A DNA stretch of 64,000 bases. It comes from Paracoccus lichenicola (GTDB lineage: Bacteria; Pseudomonadota; Alphaproteobacteria; Rhodobacterales; Rhodobacteraceae). Numbering within the stretch: position 1 is the first letter of the stretch; each line of letters begins with the position of its first letter. The stretch lies in assembly GCF_009708075.1 (NCBI RefSeq), contig NZ_WMBT01000003.1, positions 124,001-188,000 on the forward strand. The letters run 5' to 3'. The notes beneath the pieces were generated by a model. It was not told the DNA's origin. It saw only the letters and a list, made by a program, of their open reading frames with translations, and did no database searches. This document shows, piece by piece, positions 1 through 7,233 of the stretch. The translations under genes and the position numbers were made by a program.

Positions 1-103
1 CCTCGATGGCCGGATGGGTGCCGGCCTCGCGGTCCTGCCGGGTGAACGCGCGCAGGCGGCTTGTCCCCTTGTCCTCGGACTTGTCACTGATCGGCTTGGT
101 CAT
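1..103 (-). CDS. Unidentified protein, N-terminal fragment only
   Basis: The gene starts at the ATG at 101-103 and runs off the left edge, so only about 34 N-terminal residues are visible. They begin MTKPISDKSEDKG, are polar and charged, and show no signal peptide or known domain. A strong Shine-Dalgarno (GAAGGAGG) lies just upstream of the ATG. It is on the same strand as ptsN and 63 bp beyond it, so it may be the last gene of that operon. Too little is visible to name a function. Confidence 0.6.
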   Translation of the reverse strand, partial: MTKPISDKSEDKGTSRLRAFTRQDREAGTHPAIE

Positions 104-106
104 CCT

Positions 107-132
107 GGGCCTCCTTCAACAGGTGGAGGCCC
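107..132 (-). promoter_or_regulatory. Hairpin burying the Shine-Dalgarno of the following gene
   Basis: GGGCCTCC (107-114) and GGAGGCCC (125-132) form a perfect 8-bp inverted repeat with a 10-base loop. On the minus-strand transcript the 3' arm contains the GGAGG Shine-Dalgarno of the gene starting at 103. It could act as a translational switch or as a weak end for the ptsN transcript. No U-run follows, which argues against a classical terminator. Confidence 0.45.
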
Positions 133-166
133 TGTATAGGACCGAATCGGCCCAAACCCAAAGCCT

Positions 167-628
167 TTAGGCGGCCTTGACGCCTTGGGCCGACAACACC
201 GCGTGCAGCGCCACCGGGTCGTCGTTGGCGCGCAGCTTGGCGCGCAGGTCGGTGTCGCGCAGGGTGCGGGACACCAGCGCAAGCGCCTTGAGGTGATCCA
301 CGCCGCTGGTTTCCGGCGCCAGCAGGCCAAAGACCAGATCGACCGGCTGGCGGTCCACCGCGTCGAAATCCAGCGGCTTTTCCAGCCGCACGAACAGGCC
401 CACCACGCGGTCCAGGCCATGCAGGCGCGCGTGCGGCAGCGCCACCCCTTGCCCCACCCCGGTCGGGCCGAGGCTTTCGCGTTCCTGCAGCGCGTCCAGA
501 ACCTCGGTCGCGTTCAGGCCGTATTCGGCGTGCGCCAGATCCGCCAGTTCCTGAAACAGCCGCTTTTTCGAGGTCACCTGACCCAGGGAACGCACGGCGC
601 CCGGTTTGAGGATTTCGGTCAGCAGCAT
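167..628 (-). CDS. ptsN: PTS IIA-like nitrogen regulatory protein PtsN (EIIA-Ntr)
   Basis: This 153-residue protein is a single PTS EIIA type-2 domain. In other bacteria EIIA-Ntr is phosphorylated by the PTS-Ntr chain and regulates targets linked to potassium, phosphate and carbon/nitrogen balance by protein contact. The phosphorylatable histidine is His66 in GVALPHARL. The start ATG at 628 (MLLTEILKPG) fits the family; upstream in-frame codons would add a basic, unrelated extension through the intergenic region. It lies 85 bp behind hpf on the same strand, an arrangement conserved across proteobacteria. PtsP and the NPr carrier are not in this window. Confidence 0.93.
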   Translation of the reverse strand: MLLTEILKPGAVRSLGQVTSKKRLFQELADLAHAEYGLNATEVLDALQERESLGPTGVGQGVALPHARLHGLDRVVGLFVRLEKPLDFDAVDRQPVDLVFGLLAPETSGVDHLKALALVSRTLRDTDLRAKLRANDDPVALHAVLSAQGVKAA

Positions 629-713
629 GGCTTTCGTCTTTCCAATGTTCAAGCGCCCCCGCGCAGGATGCCGGGGGCGGTCCGGTTTTCCGTCGGGCGC
701 CTGGCGGGCGGCG

Positions 714-1289
714 TCAGCCGTTCCCGCGCGGGTCGATCCATCCCACATTGCCGTCGTCGCGGCGATGGACGACATTGACGCCCCCGTGCTTTTCGTTGCG
801 GAACACCAGAAGCGGCGTCCCCGACAATTCCATCTGCATCACCGCGTCGCCCACCGACAGGGTCGGCACGCGGGTCTCCATCTCGGCGATGATGATCGGT
901 TGCAGGCCGCTGTCCTGCGCTTCCCAGTCGTCCTCGTCGCCGGTCAGCACATACACGCCGGCCTGGCCGAACTCAACCGGCCCGGACCTGTCCTTGTGGT
1001 GATCCTTCAGGCGGCGCTTGTAGCGGCGAAGCTGCTTGTCCATCTTTTCGCGGCAGGCCTCGAAGGCGGCATAGATCTCGGTGGCGGCACCGCGCGCGGT
1101 CACGTTCAGCCCGGTGGACAGATGCACCACGGCGTCGCACAGGAACTGGTGGGCATCCTTCGAGAACGTGACTGTCGCATCGGTCGGGCGCTGCGAATAC
1201 TTGTCGATCGTTTCACCCACTTGCGTCTTCACATGCGTCGAAAGCGCATCGCCGACATCGATCTGTTTTCCGCTGATGGTATAGCGCAT
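714..1289 (-). CDS. hpf: Ribosome hibernation promoting factor, long form
   Basis: This 191-residue protein has an N-terminal S30AE/YfiA fold (about residues 1-100) that binds the decoding region of the 30S subunit. After a charged linker comes a C-terminal dimerisation domain (about 130-190, containing GDAVMQMELSG and LLVFRNEKHGG). The long form makes 100S ribosome dimers in stationary phase by itself. The ATG at 1289 is preceded by GAGGAAAG. It heads the pair hpf-ptsN. In Escherichia coli rpoN lies between lptB and hpf; here only 188 non-coding bases separate them. Confidence 0.93.
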   Translation of the reverse strand: MRYTISGKQIDVGDALSTHVKTQVGETIDKYSQRPTDATVTFSKDAHQFLCDAVVHLSTGLNVTARGAATEIYAAFEACREKMDKQLRRYKRRLKDHHKDRSGPVEFGQAGVYVLTGDEDDWEAQDSGLQPIIIAEMETRVPTLSVGDAVMQMELSGTPLLVFRNEKHGGVNVVHRRDDGNVGWIDPRGNG

Positions 1290-1399
1290 CGTCTTTCCTC
1301 TCGGTTGCCCGTTTCCCGTATGCGCCGGCCCGTTCGGTCTTGCCGGCACGCGGCGGAAACGGGGGTGGCGGGACACGGTTCCTGCCGCGCCCGCATGAC

Positions 1400-1431
1400 T
1401 CAATTTGGTGACAGCCCGGCGGTTCTGTCAA
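1400..1431 (-). promoter_or_regulatory. Possible sigma-70-type promoter for hpf-ptsN
   Basis: The 188 bp between lptB and hpf (1290-1477) holds no credible ORF. On the minus strand a perfect TTGACA (1431 to 1426) is followed about 17-18 bases later by CCAAAT/CAAATT, a weak -10 match, roughly 110-140 bp upstream of the hpf ATG. The -35 is good and the -10 poor, so this is tentative. Confidence 0.35.
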
Positions 1432-1477
1432 CGGGGCGCACGTTCGCGTGAGACGATTTCATGGCCGCCGCATCCCG

Positions 1478-2227
1478 TCAGTTCAGGCGGAAGCCCTCGC
1501 CCAGATAGACCTCGCGCACCTTGGGATCGGCGACGATCTGGTCGGTGCTGCCCGACATCAGCACATGGCCGTCGTGCAGGATATAGGCCCGGTCCACGAT
1601 GCCCAGCGTTTCGCGCACGTTGTGGTCGGTGATCAGCACGCCGATGCCGCGCGACTTCAGGTCATGGACCAGCCCGCGGATTTCCCCCACGGCGATGGGA
1701 TCGACGCCCGCGAAAGGTTCGTCCAGCAGCAGGAAGCTGGGGTCGGATGCCAGGCAGCGCGCGATCTCGGCCCGGCGGCGCTCGCCCCCCGACAGCGCCA
1801 GGGCGGGCGCGGCGCGCAGGTGTTCGATGGAAAAGTCGCCCAGCAGCTCCTCCAGCCGGTCGCGGCGGTGGCGGGGATCCTCGTGGACGACCTCCAGGAC
1901 GGCCATGATGTTCTGCTCGACCGTCAGCCCGCGAAAGATCGACATTTCCTGCGGCAGATAGCCGATGCCCATCCGCGCGCGGCGGAACATCGGCAGGCGG
2001 GTGGCGTCACGGCCGTCGATCAGCACCTGCCCCGCATCGGGCGGCACCAAGCCCGCTATGCAATAGAAACAGGTGGTCTTGCCCGACCCGTTCGGACCCA
2101 GCAGGGCCACGACCTCGCCCCGCGCCAGATCGACGGACACGTCGCGGATCACCGGGCGGTTGCGATAGGATTTGCGCAGGCCCCGCACGTGCAGCCCGTC
2201 GCCCGTGCGCGCCGCCGAACCCCGCAT
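1478..2227 (-). CDS. lptB: Lipopolysaccharide export ABC ATPase LptB
   Basis: This 249-residue protein is a single ABC ATPase with Walker A GPNGSGKT (44-51), signature LSGGE (145-149), Walker B LLLDEP (166-171) and the family-typical FAGVDP after it. LptB powers extraction of LPS from the inner membrane as part of LptB2FGC. The start ATG shares one base with the TGA of lptA, so the two are translationally coupled. The LptF and LptG permeases are not in this window. The N-terminus has about ten extra polar residues compared with E. coli LptB. Confidence 0.96.
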   Translation of the reverse strand: MRGSAARTGDGLHVRGLRKSYRNRPVIRDVSVDLARGEVVALLGPNGSGKTTCFYCIAGLVPPDAGQVLIDGRDATRLPMFRRARMGIGYLPQEMSIFRGLTVEQNIMAVLEVVHEDPRHRRDRLEELLGDFSIEHLRAAPALALSGGERRRAEIARCLASDPSFLLLDEPFAGVDPIAVGEIRGLVHDLKSRGIGVLITDHNVRETLGIVDRAYILHDGHVLMSGSTDQIVADPKVREVYLGEGFRLN

Positions 2228-2703
2228 CAGTTGCGGCCCGGCTGCAGGACCGACCGCACCCGGCCCTGGACCTGCGCGGTGCCCGACGCCAGGTTCACCT
2301 GCATGGTGTCTCCGGTCAGCACGTTGCCGCCCTGGGTCAGCACCACGTCGCCCGTCAGCGTGACATTGCCCGTCTCCACGTCATAGGTCGCCGCCTTCGC
2401 CTCGGCCGCGTCAGCGCCCGATACCAGCGTCACGTTGCCCTGGGCATCCAGCGAGCGGATGCGGCTTTGCCCGCCTTGGGCATAGACCACGGTGACGCGG
2501 TCGGCGGACAGCCGCATCTCTCCCTGGCCGATCACCACGTTGCCGGTAAAGACCGCGCTGCCGTCGGCCTGGTTCACGGACAGGTTGTCGGCCGCCACCT
2601 CGACCGGCGCGGAAATATCGGCGCGCATCCCCCCGAAGGTCGTGTTCTGCGCCGCCGCCGGGGCCGCGGCAAGGATCAGGGCTGTCAGCAGGGGGCGCAG
2701 CAT
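2227..2703 (-). CDS. lptA: Lipopolysaccharide transport periplasmic protein LptA
   Basis: A 158-residue protein with a Sec signal peptide ([20 protein letters not shown]) and an OstA/LptA beta-jellyroll domain (about residues 35-145, with repeated turns such as [10 protein letters not shown] and [10 protein letters not shown]). LptA bridges LptC at the inner membrane to LptD in the outer membrane. It sits between lptC and lptB, overlapping lptB by one base. The alternating hydrophobic pattern and the neighbours make the call firm. Confidence 0.92.
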   Translation of the reverse strand: MLRPLLTALILAAAPAAAQNTTFGGMRADISAPVEVAADNLSVNQADGSAVFTGNVVIGQGEMRLSADRVTVVYAQGGQSRIRSLDAQGNVTLVSGADAAEAKAATYDVETGNVTLTGDVVLTQGGNVLTGDTMQVNLASGTAQVQGRVRSVLQPGRN

Positions 2704-2722
2704 CGGCGTGTCCTTCGGTGGA

Positions 2723-3292
2723 TCAGGGCTGGTATATCAGACGGACATCGCCCGAGAAATTCAAGATCGAAGCGTCCGTGCCCCCGCCCGGCGCAAGCTC
2801 CATCCGGTCCGCCGACAAGCTGCCAAAGGGCGCATCCGCCTGAACGCCGTCCTGGGCGGCGATGCGGGACCGGTCGGTTGCGGTCTCGACGCTTTGCGCC
2901 TCCACGATCCAGCCTGACGATGTGGTCATCCGCACCCCGCCCTCCAGCCGGATCGCGCCGCCCGCAAGCCCGGCCCGGGGCGCGGTCAGGTCGGCGCGCA
3001 GGCCGTCGGGACGCTGCCAGTCCAGCCGCAGGTCGCGGGCGCTGCCGCCCCCCTGGCCCGGCGCGGCCTCGGTTGCGCGCAGGGTCAGTTGGGCGCCGTC
3101 GTCGGTCACGCCGGCATATTCGGGCGACACCAGGCGCGGATCGCGGGCCATCGCCTCGGCATCCACATCGGCATAGGGGATCTGCGATTCGCTGTCCCCC
3201 CCGCGCGAGAACAGGAACAGCGTGGACAGCATCGCCAGCGCGGCAAGCGGCAGCAGCACGCGCAGCCAGCGGACGACACGGGTGCGGTTCAT
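2723..3292 (-). CDS. lptC: LPS export ABC transporter periplasmic protein LptC
   Basis: A 189-residue protein with one N-terminal membrane anchor (about residues 9-28, VLLPLAALAMLSTLFLF) and a periplasmic LptC/OstA-type beta domain. It links the LptBFG extractor to LptA. It begins three bases after the kdsD stop and ends 19 bp before lptA. Sequence conservation in this family is low, so the call rests on the single TM segment, the domain pattern and the kdsD-lptC-lptA-lptB order. Confidence 0.9.
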   Translation of the reverse strand: MNRTRVVRWLRVLLPLAALAMLSTLFLFSRGGDSESQIPYADVDAEAMARDPRLVSPEYAGVTDDGAQLTLRATEAAPGQGGGSARDLRLDWQRPDGLRADLTAPRAGLAGGAIRLEGGVRMTTSSGWIVEAQSVETATDRSRIAAQDGVQADAPFGSLSADRMELAPGGGTDASILNFSGDVRLIYQP

Positions 3293-3295
3293 CGG

Positions 3296-4240
3296 TCAGA
3301 CGATCCCGGCGCGCAGGCAGTCGTGGATATGCAGGATCCCCTGCGGCACCCCGCCCGCCACCGCGAACAGGCAGGTGATCTTGCCGTCCTGCATCTGCGC
3401 CAGGGCCGATTCCGCCAGGGCATCGGGGGCGATCACGCGGGGACCGGGGGTCATCACCTCGGCCGCGCGGTGATCCAGCAGGCCCTGCATGTGGCGGCGC
3501 AGGTCGCCGTCGGTGATGATGCCCACCAGGCGCCCCGCCGCATCGGTCACGCCCGTCACCCCGAACCCCTTCTGGCTGATGACCAGCAGCGCGTCCGACA
3601 TCGGCGCATCCTCGGCCACCAGCGGCATGTCGCGGTGCATCAGGTCGGCCACCTTGGCCAGCCGCGCCCCCAGCTTGCCGCCGGGATGGAAGGTGCGGAA
3701 ATGCTCGGGCGTGAACTGCCGGTGCTCCATCAGCGCCACCGCCAGCGCGTCGCCCAAGGCCAGCGTCATGGTGGTCGAGGTCGTGGGCACGATGCCGCTG
3801 CCGCAGGCCTCGGGGGCCAGGGGCAGCACCAGGGCCACGTCCGCCTGCCGCAGCAGCGTCGATTCGGGGCGCGAGGCGACCCCGATCAGCGGGATCCCGA
3901 ACCGCCGCGTATGGGCGATCAGGTCGGCCAGTTCGGGGGTCTCGCCGCTGTTCGACAGCACCAGGGCCACATCGGCCTGCGTGACCATGCCCAGGTCGCC
4001 ATGGCTCGCCTCGGCCGGATGAACGAACTGCGCGGGCGTCCCGGTGGATGCCAGCGTGGCCGCGATCTTGCGCCCCACATGGCCCGACTTGCCCATGCCC
4101 GACACGATCACCCGGCCCCGCGCCCCCAGGATCAGATCGACCGCGCGGGCGAAATCGCCGTTCAGCCCCCGGGCCAAGGCTTCAAGCCCGGTGATCTCGC
4201 AGCGGATCACCCGCCGCGCCGTGTCCAGATAGTCGCTCAC
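3296..4240 (-). CDS. kdsD: Arabinose-5-phosphate isomerase KdsD
   Basis: This 314-residue enzyme interconverts ribulose-5-phosphate and arabinose-5-phosphate, the first step to Kdo for LPS. A SIS domain comes first, with VSGMGKSGHVGRK and LSNSGETPE as phosphosugar-binding segments. Two CBS domains follow in the C-terminal 120 residues (for example MHRDMPLVAEDAPMSDAL). I chose the GTG at 4240 (VSDYLDTARR) because GGTGAAGG lies ahead of it; the longer reading would translate the hairpin at 4280-4300. It is upstream of lptCAB in the same direction, giving a Kdo/LPS-export unit. Confidence 0.92.
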   Translation of the reverse strand: MSDYLDTARRVIRCEITGLEALARGLNGDFARAVDLILGARGRVIVSGMGKSGHVGRKIAATLASTGTPAQFVHPAEASHGDLGMVTQADVALVLSNSGETPELADLIAHTRRFGIPLIGVASRPESTLLRQADVALVLPLAPEACGSGIVPTTSTTMTLALGDALAVALMEHRQFTPEHFRTFHPGGKLGARLAKVADLMHRDMPLVAEDAPMSDALLVISQKGFGVTGVTDAAGRLVGIITDGDLRRHMQGLLDHRAAEVMTPGPRVIAPDALAESALAQMQDGKITCLFAVAGGVPQGILHIHDCLRAGIV

Positions 4241-4279
4241 GCCGCTGCCTTCACCTTTGCTTAAATATCCCGCGGGGGT

Positions 4280-4300
4280 CCGGGGGCGCGAAGCCCCCGG
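4280..4300 (-). terminator. Hairpin after rnd
   Basis: CCGGGGGC (4280-4287) pairs perfectly with GCCCCCGG (4293-4300) around a GCGAA loop, just past the rnd stop codon on the minus strand. A short AT-rich stretch (ATATTTAA, 4260s) follows on that strand. This is probably a terminator or attenuator between rnd and kdsD. Very similar G-rich hairpins are common between genes in Rhodobacteraceae. Confidence 0.6.
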
Positions 4301-4309
4301 TCTTGCCAT

Positions 4310-4924
4310 CTAGTGCATGAAGATGTCGTTTTCATTCCCCCAACCCAGCAGATCCAGATGGGCGCGGGCGGGCAGGAAATCGAAGCAGGCCTGCGCCAGC
4401 CCCATGCGGTTTTCCCGCCGCAGCCGTTCCTCCAGCGCCTCCTTCAGCCTGTGCAGGTGCAAAACGTCGGATGCCGCGTATTCCAGCTGCGCATCCGTCA
4501 GATCCGCGGCCCCCCAATCGCTGGTCTGCTGCTGCTTGCTGACATCGACGCCCACCAGTTCCTGCAACAGGTATTTCAGCCCGTGCCGGTCGGTGAAGGT
4601 GCGCACCAGCCTGGACGCGATCTTGGTGCACCAGACGGGCGCCGTCACGACGCCAAAGGCGTTTTCCAGCGCGGCGATGTCGAAGCGCCCGAAATGGAAC
4701 AGCTTCAGCACCTTGGGATCGGTCAGCAGCCGGCACAGGTTCGGCGCCTCGGTCTGGCCGCGCTCGATCTGGACCAGATGCGCGTCCCCGTCGCCTGACG
4801 ACAACTGCACCAGGCACAGCCGGTCGCGGCGCGGGTCCAGGCCCATCGTTTCCGTGTCGATGGCCACGACCGGGCCAAGAACCAGGTCGTCGGGAAGGTC
4901 GTTGGGGTAAAGATGTATGCTCAT
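4310..4924 (-). CDS. rnd: Ribonuclease D, short form
   Basis: A 204-residue DEDDy-type 3'-5' exonuclease. The metal-binding residues are visible: DTE in VAIDTETMGLDP, the third Asp in FHFGRFDIAAL, and Y...D in EYAASDVLHLHRL. It lacks the HRDC domains of E. coli RNase D, which is usual for the short alphaproteobacterial form. The ATG at 4924 (MSIHLYPNDL) has only a weak Shine-Dalgarno but is the only start that matches the fold; the upstream extension is Arg-rich shadow sequence. It precedes kdsD on the same strand. Confidence 0.9.
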   Translation of the reverse strand: MSIHLYPNDLPDDLVLGPVVAIDTETMGLDPRRDRLCLVQLSSGDGDAHLVQIERGQTEAPNLCRLLTDPKVLKLFHFGRFDIAALENAFGVVTAPVWCTKIASRLVRTFTDRHGLKYLLQELVGVDVSKQQQTSDWGAADLTDAQLEYAASDVLHLHRLKEALEERLRRENRMGLAQACFDFLPARAHLDLLGWGNENDIFMH

Positions 4925-5023
4925 CGCGTCGTTCGTCCGGGCCAAGCTGCGCTGGCGCCTTCTCACCAGAAAGCGGCGCGGCATTCCAGTGTTATTCGCT
5001 TGAACCGGGCCAGACGGCAAGAT

Positions 5024-5047
5024 GGCCGGGGGGATCGCCCCCCGGCC
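5024..5047 (-). terminator. Strong hairpin after the Ala-rich protein gene
   Basis: GGCCGGGGGG (5024-5033) pairs perfectly with CCCCCCGGCC (5038-5047) around an ATCG loop, 11 bp beyond the stop codon at 5059. No long U-run follows on the minus strand, but the stem is very stable and the position fits transcript termination. Confidence 0.65.
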
Positions 5048-5058
5048 AAAGGATGATG

Positions 5059-5628
5059 TCAGGACGACTGCGCGGCCTGAACGGCCTTCATGCAGGCATC
5101 CTCGTCGCCTGCGGCCAGCGCATCGCGCGCGGCCTGGATATGGGCATCGCGCGTGGAGTGGTCCGCGCCGGCGCCGGCAGCCTGTTCGGCCGCGGTCGGC
5201 TGGCCTTGCTGCTGGGCCGCGGCATCGGCGCCCGACATCGCCACGCCCGCCTGCTGGCCGCCCGCGCCTTCCAGGGGCGTGTGGGAGCCGTCCTTGGCGA
5301 TCCCGCCGTTCCCCTCGGCTGCGGCGGTGTCCGTCGCGGCACCGCCCGAGGACGCGGTGCCCGTCGCCGCGCTGTCGGTCGGGGCGGCGCTGTTCATGCC
5401 TGCCGCTTCCGCCGTGTCCGCGGCCTGCGATGCCGCGGCATCCGCCCCCGCCGCGGCCGCATCCGCCGCGGTTTCCAGCGGCGCCAGCGATCCGTCCTTG
5501 GAGATGCCTTCGGCCGCAGCGCCGCCTCCGGTCAGCCGCGCCAGTTCGGCGGCGCAATCGGCTTGGGCGGCAACGGCACTCAGCGCCAGCAAAGCTGCGC
5601 CGACAAGTCCTGTGGACATGGGTTTCAT
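5059..5628 (-). CDS. Ala-rich secreted protein with repeated KDGSxxPLE motif, unknown function
   Basis: The ATG at 5628 has a clear Shine-Dalgarno (GGGAGG) and gives 189 residues with a Sec signal peptide ending near AAQA-DC. The mature protein is extremely rich in Ala, Gly, Ser and Thr and predicted disordered. It contains two copies of one motif, ISKDGSLAPLE and IAKDGSHTPLE, about 80 residues apart. The C-terminal 35 residues look helical and hold one Cys; another Cys follows the cleavage site, so a disulfide is possible. I do not recognise the family. It is likely periplasmic. It is 97 bp behind dgoA and has its own hairpin downstream and a promoter-like element upstream, so it is probably a separate unit. 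Confidence 0.8.
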   Translation of the reverse strand: MKPMSTGLVGAALLALSAVAAQADCAAELARLTGGGAAAEGISKDGSLAPLETAADAAAAGADAAASQAADTAEAAGMNSAAPTDSAATGTASSGGAATDTAAAEGNGGIAKDGSHTPLEGAGGQQAGVAMSGADAAAQQQGQPTAAEQAAGAGADHSTRDAHIQAARDALAAGDEDACMKAVQAAQSS

Positions 5629-5678
5629 CTGATCCTCCCGGATGATGTGACGCGCCTTCCCCTTGGCGCACGGCCGGA

Positions 5679-5704
5679 AACGCACGCCCCTTGGGCAATG
5701 TTCC
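5679..5704 (-). promoter_or_regulatory. GGAAC-N17-CGTT element, EcfG-like stress promoter
   Basis: On the minus strand GGAAC (5704 to 5700) is followed after exactly 17 bases by CGTT (5682 to 5679), matching the GGAAC-N16/17-CGTT consensus recognised by EcfG-type sigma factors of alphaproteobacteria. It would start a transcript about 40 bases ahead of the ATG at 5628. Whether this organism has EcfG cannot be told from this window. Confidence 0.45.
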
Positions 5705-5725
5705 CCATCCGGAAGGCGGGTTAAC

Positions 5726-6358
5726 TTAAGTCATGGGGCGCAGCGCCGCCCAGGCCGCCATGAAGTCCCGCGCCCGTTCCCCGGTCGTCGCCGCATCCTG
5801 GCCGGGCTTGTAAAGCGCCGATCCCAACCCGAACCCGTCCGCCCCCGCCGCGACATAGCTTGCCATGGTGGACGGGCCGATGCCCCCCACCGGCAGCAGG
5901 CGCGCCTCGCGCGGCAGCACCGCGCGCATCGCCTTGACGGCGACGGGGGGGATCATTTCCGCCGGGAACAGCTTCAGGGCGGCGGCCCCGGCCTCCAGCG
6001 CGGCAAAGGCCTCGCTGACGGTGCCCACGCCGGGGCAATAGGCAAGCCGCAGCCGCCGCGCCTCGGCCGCGACCCGGGGGTCGAAGTTCGGGGCGATGAT
6101 GATGCGGCCCCCGGCCTCGGCCACCGCGCCCGCCTGATCGGCGGTCAGCACGGTGCCCGCGCCGACGATGGCGTCCGGCACGGCGGCCACCATGCGCCTG
6201 ATGCTGTCCAGGGGGTCGGGCGAATTCAGCGGCACCTCCAGGATCGTGAAGCCCGCGCTGGTCAGGGCGGTGGCGGTGTCCGCAGCCTCCACCGGGCGCA
6301 ACCCGCGCAGGATCGCGATCAGCGGATTGGCGGCGAAGGCCGTGTCGAAGTCGGTCAT
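5726..6358 (-). CDS. dgoA: 2-dehydro-3-deoxy-6-phosphogalactonate aldolase
   Basis: A 210-residue KDPG/KDPGal aldolase-fold enzyme that splits 2-keto-3-deoxy-6-phosphogalactonate into pyruvate and glyceraldehyde-3-phosphate. Glu41 (ILEVPLN), the GAGTVL loop (66-71) and the Schiff-base lysine Lys129 (ALKLFPAE) are in place. The start ATG overlaps the dgoK stop by four bases (ATGA). It is the last gene of the long sugar-degradation run. The KDPGal rather than KDPG assignment rests on the coupled dgoK. Confidence 0.93.
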   Translation of the reverse strand: MTDFDTAFAANPLIAILRGLRPVEAADTATALTSAGFTILEVPLNSPDPLDSIRRMVAAVPDAIVGAGTVLTADQAGAVAEAGGRIIIAPNFDPRVAAEARRLRLAYCPGVGTVSEAFAALEAGAAALKLFPAEMIPPVAVKAMRAVLPREARLLPVGGIGPSTMASYVAAGADGFGLGSALYKPGQDAATTGERARDFMAAWAALRPMT

Positions 6359-7233
6359 GTCAGTCCCCCCATGCGGGCGATTTCCCAAAGCCCCCGCCGC
6401 GCCATGCCCGGCGGCGCGATCTGCGCGTCGATGCCCAGCATCGTGAAGGCCGCTTGATAGCGCGCGGCCAGATCGCCGCGCCCGATGATCGTGACGGGTC
6501 CGCTGGCATCGCGCGCACCCTGCGCCACCTCGTCCCCGATCAACAGGCCCGACAGGTAATCCGCGATCTGGTCCGGGGCCAGCCGGTCCATGAGCGCCAG
6601 CGTCCGGGCCGAGAAGATGCGTGCCAGCAGCGCGCCGTCCCCTTGCCCGGCCTGAACCCCGCGCCGGAAGGCATCGTCGCTGCCCGGCCCCGGCTGGATC
6701 AACCGGCCCAGAATGGTGTGGTCGCGCAAGGCCGCGAAGACCTCTCCGGTCATGACGGTGCGGAAGGCGGTCAACCTGCCGCCCTCGGCCCAGGCCCATT
6801 TGCTGTGGGTGCCGGGCAGGACGAACAGGCCGCCTTCGCCCCCTTCCGCCAAATGGCCGATGATCTCGGTCTCCTCGCCGCGCATCACGTCGGGGGCGGG
6901 ACCGTCCGGGTCGCTGACCGCGCCGGTCACGAAATGGATGCCCTCGTGCAGGGTCAGACTGCGCGCCAGGGCGCCCGCGTCCAGAGGCAGGGGCAGATAG
7001 GGCGTTTCCACCCAGCCGTTGCGGCTGGTGATCATGCCCGACGTGATGATGGGGGTGCCGTCCAGCCAATCGCCGATGCGGTCGCGCAGGGCCTGGCCGA
7101 ACCCGCCCGGCAAGGCGCCCGCGGCCAGGATGCCGGGACCGTCGCCCACCGTGTCCAGCACCTCGCCCCCCGCGCCCATGCGCCAGGCGCGGAACGAGGT
7201 CGTGCCCCAGTCGATGCCGATCAGCGCGGTCAT
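6355..7233 (-). CDS. dgoK: 2-dehydro-3-deoxygalactonokinase
   Basis: A 292-residue kinase of the DgoK family, recognised by the N-terminal ATPase motif IGIDWGTTSFRAW and PGTHSKWAWAEGG in the middle. It phosphorylates 2-keto-3-deoxygalactonate, the product of the dehydratase at 16007-17749, giving the DgoA substrate. It overlaps dgoA by four bases and galM by four bases, so the three are translationally coupled. Confidence 0.93.
   Translation of the reverse strand: MTALIGIDWGTTSFRAWRMGAGGEVLDTVGDGPGILAAGALPGGFGQALRDRIGDWLDGTPIITSGMITSRNGWVETPYLPLPLDAGALARSLTLHEGIHFVTGAVSDPDGPAPDVMRGEETEIIGHLAEGGEGGLFVLPGTHSKWAWAEGGRLTAFRTVMTGEVFAALRDHTILGRLIQPGPGSDDAFRRGVQAGQGDGALLARIFSARTLALMDRLAPDQIADYLSGLLIGDEVAQGARDASGPVTIIGRGDLAARYQAAFTMLGIDAQIAPPGMARRGLWEIARMGGLT

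Noticed and set aside
629..775. Longer N-terminus for ptsN starting in the hpf-ptsN gap
   Set aside because: The extension is basic and unlike the family; MLLTEILKPG at 628 is the normal PtsN beginning.
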